Source: Moringa oleifera (lineage: Eukaryota > Streptophyta > Magnoliopsida > Brassicales > Moringaceae). From it: 64,000 nucleotides of DNA. Of the stretch, positions 1 through 9,808 are shown one piece after another (position 1 is the first letter of the stretch; the number at the start of each line of letters is the position of its first letter). Below the pieces are notes generated by a model that had not been told where the DNA came from, ran no database searches, and was given only the letters and a program-made list of their open reading frames with translations. The position numbers and the translations under genes were made by a program. Location of the stretch: positions 5,580,001-5,644,000 of the forward strand of contig JAJFZO010000407.1 in assembly GCA_021397835.1 (NCBI GenBank), given 5' to 3'.

Positions 1-360
1 ACTATAAATAACAAATGATTATTAACGGTAAACGATTAATGTACCATCATCTGCCTTCTTTTAGAATAAATTAATTATAAATAATCATATGTACAAGTAC
101 TACATGAACAATTTAATCTCTTATATATATATATATATATATCATGCAGCCTTCATGTAAAACTTTATAATGTAAGCTAGCTAGGCTCGACTCTCTATTC
201 AAACAATGTGCAATCTATTTATATCATGTCCATTTTCTCTTGGCATGCAGATTAAAATGTTTCATTGTGCTAATTAACTTCTATAAATTAAGAGTATCAA
301 AGCATTTGAAATTTTGATCAATTAATTACAAAAATAAATATATTAACTTAAGGCTTCTAA

Positions 361-1514
361 TTAACCGGGGAAAGGCATCACCTGGTTGCCCCCTGGAGCA
401 TCAGTAGATGAAGATGGTAAGTCTGCCCTGATCTGTGCTGCAGGAGGTGGGCATTGGGCTGAGATTTCACCTATTTCTTCTTGTGGAACAGCAGCGTCTT
501 CCTGCTTATTGCATGCCTAAATGGATATATGACATCATATATACATTAACTAGAACTGATTAAGTAAATTAATTAAAAGGGAGGCCAGATTAATGGAAGA
601 GAGCCTCATGCATGATTGAGTTACACGCAGTGAAAAATGGTGGGACTTTGATCTCTACATAGTAATGTATAAAAACTTTGGAGATAGGAGGCTAAGAGAG
701 ACAGTAAGTCAATTAGAAAAAAAAAGAAAAAAAAATCTTATGAATATGTATTTATGTGACTGTAAAAACATATGATTTAGTAGGACGAAAGCAATTGAAT
801 TTGAAACCAGGTCGATTATTGGATTGATTAGACCAGAATAATCGAATAGATTATATGAATCACTGTTACATTTTGGCAAGGATTTATTAGATAATTCATC
901 TCTGAAAAAAAAAAGAGATCTTATTCAATTACCCTAAAGAAAAAAGGATTTATTAGATCATTCATCCAAAAAAAAAATCAAAGATTTATTAGATTAGATT
1001 ATTCACCCCCAAAAAGGATTAATTCATTATTCACCCCAAAAGAAAAGAAGATTTATTAGATTATATTCAACCCACCCACCACCCCAAAAAAAAAGGATTT
1101 ATTAGATTATTTATTCAAATTTTTTAAAAAAAGGAAAAAAGACAAGTAAATTAGACATTTCTCTCACCAAAAAGGGGAAAAAAAAAAAACCAAAATGGTG
1201 TACAAAGCTGTTTGTGTTAAAATTCTTCACAAAAATGAAAAACAAGATTAAATCAAGATCATTTTTTTAATTGAAAAAGAACATTTGCTTTGAAATTCGG
1301 ATCAATTGGACCCTTGATTTGTCAAAATTAATTAATAAAAAAATAGATGAAGGTACATTACCTGAAGCAAGAATTTGACATAAATCAAAAGGAGAAGCCG
1401 GCTACTCTGCAAGTACGCTCCAACCTGGCGGCTTCGTTCATCCCTCCGCCCCCCGTCAGCCTCAGCCATATCTATCTCGTTTCTCTCAACACTCAAATCA
1501 GTGACGGTCACCAT
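361..1514 (-). CDS. N-terminal module of an MBD-cluster gene, copy 1 (3' part probably outside the window)
   Basis: Two exons, 1514-1362 and 516-382 (or to the stop at 361). Exon 1 gives 51 aa starting MVTVTDLSVERNEIDMAEAD and ending in a hydrophobic LLLLIYVKF stretch. Exon 2 starts ACNKQEDAAVPQEE and contains a CPPPAAQ segment. If the second exon is read to its stop the protein is 102 aa. Its copy at 8159-8999 is near-identical in plan. In all three copies the exon-2 frame meets a G|GTGAT splice-donor-like site just before the stop (here at 382/381), and the reading frame is not conserved after it, so I think the gene continues leftward into MBD-encoding exons beyond the window. Function is unknown; I do not recognise the domain. 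A TATA-like sequence lies about 90 bases upstream of the ATG. Confidence 0.6.
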
Positions 1515-1601
1515 GGCTAACTCTAGCTTTTACGAACACACAGAATTACAGAAATGGGGAAACCGATATATAAATAAAAGGAGGAGAAGGCTCTAGGCGT
1601 T

Positions 1602-1609
1602 ACATATAT
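1602..1609 (-). promoter_or_regulatory. TATA-like element of module copy 1
   Basis: Minus-strand TATATATG, about 90 bases before the ATG at 1514. A second TA-rich stretch lies at 1565-1580. The other module copies have a TATA-like stretch at a comparable distance (9081-9095 and 14948-14955), which supports a transcription start here. Confidence 0.4.
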
Positions 1610-1968
1610 ACACACAAATAGGCATGCTGCTTTGTGCACACAGCCAATTCATGTGTTCCACGTGTCCCTCAGCCATGAAACTAATATTATTATAATGCAA
1701 TTTTTTGAAATTATGGCTGAGAAAAAAATATCAAATTTCATATTGTGACATTAGTGCATATGACAATTACTTGCCTCACTTGACTTAATTTTACTCATTT
1801 CACTGTAGAGGGGTCAATAGTCAAACAGGACGTTGGGCATTTAAATTTTTCATTAATTGTATGTGCCCATAATAATGAATTAACTTACAACGCAGATATG
1901 CTTGATTTTTATTTTTATTTTTGGTCACATGACTTGTTCATAGATCCGCTGAGTGCTTCGTCTCCTTC

Positions 1969-2844
1969 CTAGGTACCTCGGTTGAGGGAGGTCTTGAAGG
2001 CCGGTGGTGGCTGCATCCAGATATCCCTCTTAGCATCGCTAAGAACCCAAGTTATTTCCTCAGGAGCTGCCATGAAATCAAAATCCGCCTTCTTCCTAGG
2101 TACCTCGGTTGAGATGGTCTTGAAGACCGGTGCTGGTTGCACCTCGCTATGCCCAATCTCCATCGTTGAGGGGATCTTGAAGCCTGTTGGTGGCTGCACC
2201 TCGCTTGACTGCCCATGCGCCACGGTTGACGAGATCTTGAAGCCAGTTGGTGGCTGCACCTTGTTTGGCTGCTTTGTACGCAACACCGTGGAGGGCAGCT
2301 TGAAGGCAGGTGGTAGCTGCACTTCACTTGACTGCCCACGCAACACCTTCGAGGGGAGGTTGAAGGCCGGTAGTGGCTGCACCTCGGTCGAACCCCTAGG
2401 TTCCTGGGTTGAGTTGGGTTCCAAGCCAGGTGGTGGAGGCGCCGTGATTGAGTTCCCACCACCATTGTAGTTGGACTTGAAGCCTCGTGGTAGCTGCAGC
2501 ACGCTTGACCGCCTGGGCAACATGTTCATCGTTGGGTGGGGTGGTAGCTGCTCCTCGGTTGAGCGCCTAGACTCCTGGCTCGAGTTGGGCTTCAAGCCAG
2601 GAGGTCGCCGCACCGTGACTGAGATCCTACCACAATCGGGTGAGTGGCACTCGGTGCCTGGTGGTGGCTGCACCTCGCTTGACTGCCCACGCACCGGTTT
2701 TGTTGAGCGGGGCTGGAAGGCCAGTAGTGGCTGCACCTCCATTGAGTGCTCCTCCACCTGGACTGAGCGGGGCTCGCAGCTTGGTGGCAGCTGCAACTGG
2801 CTTGAGCGCCCACGCCCCTCCTCAGTTGAAGGCGCCTTCAAAGC
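1969..2844 (-). repeat. Coding tandem repeat, about 13 units of 60 bp
   Basis: The last exon of the canonical MBD gene is built from 20-aa units such as GFKISSTVAHGQSSEVQPPT, AFNLPSKVLRGQSSEVQLPP and GLEPNSTQEPRGSTEVQPLP. The units drift in sequence but keep their length, and the frame stays open across the whole array. Confidence 0.8.
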
Positions 2845-3488
2845 CTGCATATATGTATATACATCAATCATTATCCAATAATGGGTTAGCAAGAGAGATG
2901 GTTTGCTGTGCAGGCTCACCTGAACGATCTGACATGGTGGTACTGGCAAATCTTTGTCCTCTATTCCCAGGTACCTAGCAGTTGACTTGTATGATCTAAA
3001 TTGCTTTCCTGTCGCTGGTTCATAGTAAAACTGCGTACAAAGAGAACTAGTCAAGATAGCTTCCACACAGTTTATAAGCTCTATATCATCAAAATCAATA
3101 TGATCTGCTGCACATGCAGAGAGATTAAACATAATATAAGATCATTCTGCAGTTCTTCTGATTATCAAGAACGATGGGTTGATGATCATCATGAGCATAA
3201 ATACTCAGACCATGACTTGTTCATAGTATGATGAAAGCTGTTACTTTTCATTGACCTTATGAACTCATCGACTTAATCTCAGAAAAGCAAATTCATAGCC
3301 TTGACAACAATTCTCTTAAGTCCATATCAACTACTACCTAAAAATATGACATGTAATCTAAGAATATGACACCATTGTGATCAATGGGGCACTTTCTATC
3401 AATATTTCTTAATTTATGAACAAAGCACAAGATTATTAGAACACAAATGATGTTCAAAGAGGGAGTATTAACAGGTTTTATGATATAC

Positions 3489-3523
<35 letters not shown>

Positions 3524-4373
3524 GATTGCAGAAAGCCTGCTCTCCAATATTCTTTTTTTAATTTCTTATTTGTGGTAATAAATATTTAGCGATCCATATG
3601 AATGAATTAACCTGTACATCAGTCTCAAGGATAAATGTGTTATATTTTATAAAAAGAGGGAAATCCTTTGAATCGACCATCTCTTCTCTATCAACTCCAT
3701 CTAAGTACTATATTTTGTGTATCAAAGAAGTAATTTAGTAAATCTTGTGATATGAACAAAAGTATACCAAATAAATTTTGATTTGGACAAATACCCTAGA
3801 TCAGATCTTTTTCTATAAAAAAGAAATTGTTTTCCCCATCTTTAATTTGGTAATTAGATATTAGATCTAATGATTTTGAAATGATATCTATGAGCACTTG
3901 GGGCAAGGCAACAAGCTCATTTTTTGAACAGAAAAATTGAGATTCAGACAGAAGCTTATAGATGCATAAGCCGATTTGAAGCTTTAAGGACAAACTCTGA
4001 AAATCCATAAATGAAACCCTAACAGATATTAAAGGGGATGAAACCCTAGATATGAAAGGGAGTTGAGAGATCATGAGGCAACCTGATCAATTTTTCCAGA
4101 GTTCATCCCACTTGTGCGGCGCTTCCTCTCATATATCCAGCCGGAAGGAAGGCCAATAAGGGTCCCATCGAAGATCCCCGTCCCCAGATTTCGGAGCTGC
4201 TGCCGACCAGCTGCACCTGGCTCAGCTCGCTTTTTACGAGCTGACCTTGAACCGGAGCCGCCAGCCTGTTCAACTGGTTTGTCCTGAACCACCACCGCAA
4301 GAGCCATCTCGTCCCCGCCGTCAGCATCAACTGGTAGCCTCGAAGTGTTTGCTGCGTCACTCATTTTGCTCAT
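1969..4373 (-). CDS. Canonical methyl-CpG-binding-domain protein with a proline-rich 20-aa repeat tail
   Basis: Three coding exons: 4373-4083, 3030-2920 and 2844-1969; predicted 425 aa. The MBD lies at about residues 74-120: LPSGWIYERKRR is in exon 1, and FYYEPATGKQFRSYKSTARYL starts exon 2 after a phase-0 intron. The Asp, Tyr and Arg positions that plant and animal MBDs use to read methylated CpG are present (KIDQFYY, then FRS). Exon 3 (291 aa) is almost entirely about 13 degenerate 20-aa units of the form [GA]FK-x-x-ST-x3-RGQSSEVQPPP. Near the end, FDFMAAPEEITWVLSD resembles the C-terminal FDF...WVL segment of plant MBD5/6/7 proteins (the StkC region). Likely a nuclear methyl-DNA reader. 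The ATG at 4364 is an alternative start. The first intron contains a TA microsatellite (about 3480-3525). Binding activity is inferred from motifs only. Confidence 0.85.
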
Positions 4374-4430
4374 CTCGTTCTCACTCGAATAAGAGAAAGC
4401 TCAGTTTGTGAGAGGTCGATCGTATACAGC

Positions 4431-4442
4431 TATATAAATATA
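4431..4442 (-). promoter_or_regulatory. TATA box of the canonical MBD gene
   Basis: Minus-strand TATATTTATATA, about 60 bases upstream of the ATG at 4373, a normal spacing for a short 5' leader. A GA-rich tract follows further upstream (about 4490-4512). Confidence 0.5.
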
Positions 4443-5124
4443 AGAAGCCTTAGGGTTTGAGCAGTTTTCTGCGCCTATGTGGTGCAAAAGAGAGAGAAAC
4501 AAAGAGAGAGAGAGGCTGGCTCAAGTTGGCAGGTACATAAGGATTTCGGTGGCAAAATGGCTATGTACTGTTTGGACAAGAAATTATTTTAGATTTTTTA
4601 GTAGAAAATTACCTTTTTAAAAGTTTCCTTTTCTATCAAGTAAAGTAGTAAACCCATTTACATTATTAGGTCATGCTTATCCAGCACCAAATTCTTACAG
4701 TGTTCAAATCAAACAAAAATAAGAGCAAAGCTAGCTAACTTCTATGAAATGAAGGATCAGTCTTGCAACTTAGAGCAGATTAGGACAAGGGAGAAAGAGC
4801 ATGAGACTCTCCCATGTTTTTAAATACTGTTGGCTTCTTGTCTTAAAACCAAGCAGGTGATCATGACAGAATTTATATAAGTAAGCATGAACTATTTTTG
4901 TCATAGATGTTCATCGCTGGTAACAGGTACTGCTGGCTATTCTACTGCTTAAAATAGAACCAGTGGCAAAGTTATTCTACTTTCTGTTCTAGTTTTCTGA
5001 TTTTTCTATATAGAAAATCTCAGATGCAAGTCTTATATGAAGGAATAAAGAGAAAAGAGAAATCAAGAGAGAAGAAAAGAAGAAAAAGAACACAAGATGG
5101 ATTGATGTCCAAGCACAAGCAAAT

Positions 5125-5360
5125 TAATTAACAGTTTTCCAAACCAATCCATAAAAACATCCTTGTCCCATAAAATTTAAAATATTTTTGTCATCCAGCA
5201 ATGTATTTGGTAGCTTCTCCAAGCCATCAACCTAATTCAGAATATGGTTGATGAGACCCAGATGACCATCAACCACTGAAGTAGCAACAGCGCCCAGATC
5301 AACCTCCATGCCTTTTTTATCCTTGTCCACATAATGAAGCACCCTCCAGATTTCCCTCCC
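5125..5360 (-). pseudogene. Coding-like fragment with one in-frame stop
   Basis: After a TATAG acceptor-like site at 5361, the minus strand reads without interruption for 42 codons (including HYVDKDKKGMEVDLGAV and ATSVVDGHLGLINHILN). It meets one TAG at 5234-5232 and then continues open for about 35 codons (VDGLEKLPNTLLDDK). The composition looks protein-like against the AT-rich surroundings. I do not recognise the family. It could be a decayed gene fragment or a 3' exon of the neighbouring MBD-like gene, whose stop overlaps a possible GTAAGC donor, although the phase does not fit that join well. Confidence 0.3.
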
Positions 5361-5512
5361 CTATGGAGTCTCTGGATGGGAGCAGCATGATAAGTATTTA
5401 GAGATTATGTAGTTCACAACAATATCAAATCGAGAAGAAGAACTGATTTCAATGTTACATAGAAATAATATTAATGCTCATCTTATCACCTTGTTAATTT
5501 GTTGGTGGCCGC

Positions 5513-7332
5513 TTACATGTTCTGAAGGTTATTGTAGGCTGTCTCTAGAAATTCTGAAACATTAATTTGCTCTTGAGGAGGTGATAAGATCATTAGATCT
5601 TCTTCTTCCTCTTCCTTTACCTCAGTATAATATTCATTCTGAGAGGTTAATATAGGCTCAGAATTGGCAAGATTGTTGCGTCCTTCCGCCAAGAACTCCT
5701 CGACTGTCATGGGCCCTCCACCATAACCATATTGATTAGTCCGTGCTGCTGATATGCTTCCCATTTTTGCTGGCCCAAGTGTTTCCAGTTCCTGCAATTA
5801 ATACACAAGAATGAAATATGAGTACTATGGCAGAATTCACTTTATATTAATCTCTATACTGCTAATGCACATATAGATGCTACATCAACTCACTGAAGAA
5901 GTATCTATTTCTCTCCGCCACTTCCTTGACCCATTGTTGTCTGGGTAAGTTTCATATAGGATGAAGAAGACCACCTCGCTAATAGACCGGAAAACCCCCT
6001 TTGATTGTATATGATGGAAGAACTGCAACATAAATATATGTCATCCTCCAACTTAATAACTATATAAACTTAACCTAATAAAAAGAGAAGTACTGAAGAG
6101 AATCCAAAATCAACCTGAAATCTACTACTGGATAAATTGTTTCAATACAGAAAAAAAATGGTATAAAGATATCCATATGGGAAATTATACCCAAGAACAA
6201 TGATAGGAAATTAATTAGTCCAATTTTGAGATCCATACATATGTGAATTCACAGTTAAAATTACCATAGAAAACTGGCAAGTCATGAAGAAATTAAACTT
6301 GGTTAGATCATTCAAGCAGGAAGAGACAAGCAAACTACTTACAGTATCAAATCTGGTGCTCTCTCGTTGTCGCCGCTCAATATACCATCCTTTCAGTCTC
6401 TGAGATAGAGAATACTCATACACTCTAGCATGCCATCCAAGTGGATAGTACTGTTACCATGCAAACAGTTAAACATGAGATGAGTCATTACTTAACTGGA
6501 AAACTGAGAAGAATTTGAGTGGTATATCAAGTGTGAAGAAGACTACCTGATCCATGTTCTCAGCATACATGGCAATATCTTGAGGCAGTTCAAATTCTGT
6601 GAAGACTGATCCAACCAGTTCTGTACTTGTTTTCCTCTTTCTTGGTACTTTGAGTGATGAGGCTCCCTGCGTCTGTGATTCAAATCCTTGCGTTAAAGTA
6701 CTCATACAGATAGAAAGGAAAAAAGAACCCTCCAAGAACTGTTTTGTAGTAATTAATGTAAGTGACTGAAATATATACCTGGGAGGACTTAACTTGGTTA
6801 ACGTTAGGGTTATACTGTGGTGATACGACGAAAGCAACTGGCTCTGCATCCACAGATCCCTGTGACATGTGTGGATGTCGTGGCTGCGGTCCCTGGTGTC
6901 TTGGTCTGGTGTGCTCTTCCTGTTTGATCAACTGTTTCAATTCTCTCACGGTTCTTTGTTGTAAATGAATAAGATGGAGAGACATGTTGAGGTGTTGTGG
7001 TCGATGAGGCCTTGGCTGGGGTGGGGTTATTAACCGTGGCTGTTTCTCTTTTACCTGCTGTTTTAAGTCTTGCACGACTTTCTTTTGTGAATGAACATAA
7101 AGCAAACTGTTAGGATAAGTTGCAGAAACTATAGAGGGAAGTGTTGTCGATAGCCATTAATGGAGATCGAGAGAAGAAGAGGCTGAAAGGAACTTACTCT
7201 GACTATTTCTCCAAGTCTAGTGTATATAACATAGTACTCATCTGCACTTAGCAAACGTCTGGAATTGATGGGTACATGACCCTGAATTTCCCAGTCAACC
7301 AGTTTAATTAATTCAGCATGCAAAATTCTCAT
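5513..7332 (-). CDS. Divergent MBD-like protein (cluster unit 2)
   Basis: Six exons, all joined in phase 0: 7332-7198, 7081-6779, 6672-6547, 6450-6343, 6022-5894 and 5791-5513; 359 aa if it starts at 7332. The diverged MBD spans exons 4-5: KGWYIERRQRESTRFDT, intron, then FFHHIQSKGVFRSISEVVFFI. This matches GW-ER-x-R, the Asp, and FRS of the canonical neighbour, with the intron at the same place, but the key Tyr is Phe. Exon 2 holds two related helical stretches (KVVQDLKQQVKEKQ and RTVRELKQLIKQEE). The last exon has two copies of a V-x-EFL-x4-NNL motif around a run of Glu (TVEEFLAEGRNNLA, NVSEFLETAYNNLQ). Probably nuclear. Its ATG follows a CT-rich tract ending in AAATAAAG, which could instead be a splice acceptor joining it to the module at 8159-8999. 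Confidence 0.75.
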
Positions 7333-8158
7333 CTTTATTTCTCACGATACACACACAGAGCAACAGCAAGAGCAAGAGCGAGAGAGAGAGAGAAGATGAG
7401 AGCTTGCATGAATCTATAAAAAGAGATATCTCCAACAATCAAATCAGTGAGTATTCTAATAGACATTACTTAATACATGTTATATATAAGCATGAAATGC
7501 CGGGTATCACAGTTCAATTAATTGATTATTGTCTACCTCGGTGAGATTCTAAATTTATATGCACCAAAAAAAAAATAAAAATCAAACTGATGATGGTATT
7601 CCATGTTCATTAGATGACTGTTTCTATTAAAGGCTCACTGCCGGGTAATCTAATGACTAATAAATCGTGATTTAAAGTATAGTCAGACATTTTTAAATCA
7701 TCACCTTAGTAGTAAAATTATTAAAGAGAACAAGTGCATGCCTTTGAAGAAGAGATCTATACGCTCCCACGAGATGAGACCGATGAAACATAAATTGCAT
7801 GGTAAGCAATAAAATAATTCACTAAAACCCACCATTTATTGGCCATGCATGTATGAGAGATATCATTTTTATCTTCTGAGCTTGCCATCAAACAGTCATG
7901 GTAAACCATTATATATTAACGGTAAACGATTAAGCATCAACTGTATCTTCTTTTAAAGTAAAATGTTATAAATAATCACGCATACAAGTACTACATGAAC
8001 AATTTAATCTCTTATATATATATATATATATCATGTAGCCTTCATGTAAAACTTTATAACATAAGCTAGCTACGGTTGACTCTCTTCTCAAAAAAGTGCA
8101 ACCTATATGTATCATTTCCATTTTCCCTTAGCAGATTAACATCTTTAACTTAAGGCTT

Positions 8159-8999
8159 CTAATTAACCGATAAAGGGATCACCTGGTTGCCTCCTGGAGC
8201 ATCAATAGATGAAGATGGAAAGTCTGCGCTGATCTGTGCGGCGGGAGGTGGGCATGGAGCTGAGCTTTCACCTATTTCTTCTTGTGGAACAGCAGCATCT
8301 TGCTGCTTATGACATTCCTGAATGGATAGCATCATATATAGATTAACCCTCATGACTCTAAAAATGTTTGATCTAGCAGGATGCAAATTAATGATTGAAC
8401 TTGGATTCAGTACTCATGAAGATTGGATTGGATTAGATTGTGATCAGATTAATAGAAAAAATTATCTCAACCAATGTTAGATATTGTCAAGAATTTATTA
8501 GATTATTCACCCTAAATTTTAAAGGGATTTATTAGATTATTCACTCCTAAAAAAAAAGACTTATCAGATCACTGAACCTAAATTAGAAAAAAAAAAGAAA
8601 AAAGAAAACTTAATTAGACATTTCACACAAAAAAAAGGGAAAAACAAAACCAAAAGAAATGGTGAACAGAAGTTGTTTATCAAAATTTTCAGATAAAAGA
8701 GTAACAAAATTAACCTTTTAATGAAGATTATTTTTCAGAAAAGAAAAATTGTTTTTTAAATTCCAATCAATTTGACCATTGATTTCTTAAAAATAAATAA
8801 ATAATTAATTAACTAATTAATTAAAATATAGATGAAAGTACATCACCTGATACAAGAATTTGACATAAATCAAAAGCAGAAGCTGGCTACTCTGCAAGTA
8901 CGCCCCCACCTGGCGCCTCCGCTCATCCCTCCGCCCGCCCTTAGCCTCAGCCATCTCCCTCTCATTTTTGTCGGCAGTCAAATCAGTGAGGGTCACCAT
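8159..8999 (-). CDS. N-terminal module of an MBD-cluster gene, copy 2
   Basis: Exons 8999-8847 (51 aa, MVTLTDLTADKNEREMAEAK) and 8317-8183 (45 aa, ECHKQQDAAVPQEE, then CPPPAAQISADFPSSS), or to the stop at 8159. Both exon lengths equal those of copy 1 exactly. After the shared GGCAACCAG|GTGAT site the two copies differ by an indel, so they read through to different endings (PFPG against PLSVN). That is the pattern expected of intron sequence. The simplest reading is that this is the 5' part of the gene at 5513-7332 with a phase-0 join (455 aa in all); a separate protein of about 103 aa is the alternative. No known domain is recognised. Confidence 0.65.
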
Positions 9000-9080
9000 G
9001 GTTAACTCTAGCTTCTACAAAGACACAGAAATGGGGAAAAAGCGATATGTAAAAAAAAAAAAGGAGAAAAGCTACAGCCG

Positions 9081-9095
9081 ATATATATATATATA
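9081..9095 (-). promoter_or_regulatory. TATA-like element of module copy 2
   Basis: An alternating TA stretch read as TATATATATATATAT on the minus strand, 80-95 bases before the ATG at 8999. Position is conserved with copy 1. Confidence 0.4.
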
Positions 9096-9808
9096 CACAA
9101 CCCATAGTCCTTGTCCCTTTATGCAAACGGCCAACTCCAGCGTTCCACGTGTCCCTCAGGGGTGAAAATAATATTATTTTAATCTGCATCATTCAAATTT
9201 AGGGCTAAGAAAAATTTCAACTTTATATTTACTTGACCTAATTTTACTTATTTCACCGTAGAGGGGTCAATAGTCAAAATTAGAAGGTTATGAATTTTAC
9301 CTTTAACATTGATTGTGTCTGCCCATAATAATGAATTAAATTTGACATGTTTATAATTGGACTGACATCAATTACATTAATTGCTTAAGTCTCTGTGAAG
9401 TTCGTCCTCATCCACTCCCATTCAGACCAAAGAATTCAATTATCTCAGAGGCTAATTACCCAATTATGTTCGTAATCAGTAGAGAGAGAGAGGTTCAAGA
9501 AAATATTAATTACCCAATTATGTTCACAATCAATAGAAACTTTTTTTTTTTTTTTGATAATTGCTCTTTAAAGGTTTAAGCTCAGCTTCTGCCTGAAAAT
9601 GAGGATGTCTTGTAAGCTTTTGTCAGGAAAGTAGAGAGTCTGTAAATGTTTTTGGATTTGTTGGTGTTTTGTCTTAAAATCAAGGAATAACGAGAAAAGA
9701 GTGAAGAAAAGAATAAATAACAAGAAACCAGAAACAAACGATATGGAATTTCAGCAAATGATCAACACATAAGTTACAGTCAGGCTCAGGCCGATCAAGT
9801 TACAGTCG

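Larger units (their letters stand above)
1..1895. repeat. Tandem duplication unit 1 (partial, runs off the left edge)
   Basis: This stretch matches 7905-9350 along its whole length. Shared blocks include the AT-repeat stretch with the following CATGTAAAACTTTATAA word (about 85-170 and 7985-8060), the two exons of the small MBD-cluster module, and the GTAGAGGGGTCAATAGTCAA block (about 1805 and 9258). The copies differ by many substitutions and small indels, so the duplication is not recent. Because the sense strand runs leftward, this copy holds only the 5' end of its unit; the rest would lie before base 1. Confidence 0.8.
5500..9350. repeat. Tandem duplication unit 2
   Basis: Holds the small module (8159-8999) followed on its sense strand by the MBD-like exons (5513-7332). 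The same order recurs in unit 3 (about 9560-15250). Non-coding flanks are shared too: the TCTAATGACTAATAAATC block occurs near 7650 and near 12700. Outer limits are approximate. Confidence 0.65.

Noticed and set aside
1982..2470. Plus-strand open frame of 162 aa, rich in Gly and Cys
   Set aside because: It is the antisense of the 60-bp coding repeat of the MBD gene; a 3n-periodic repeat keeps several frames open.
3480..3547. Minus-strand frame with Ile-Tyr repeats
   Set aside because: Translation of a TA microsatellite inside an intron.
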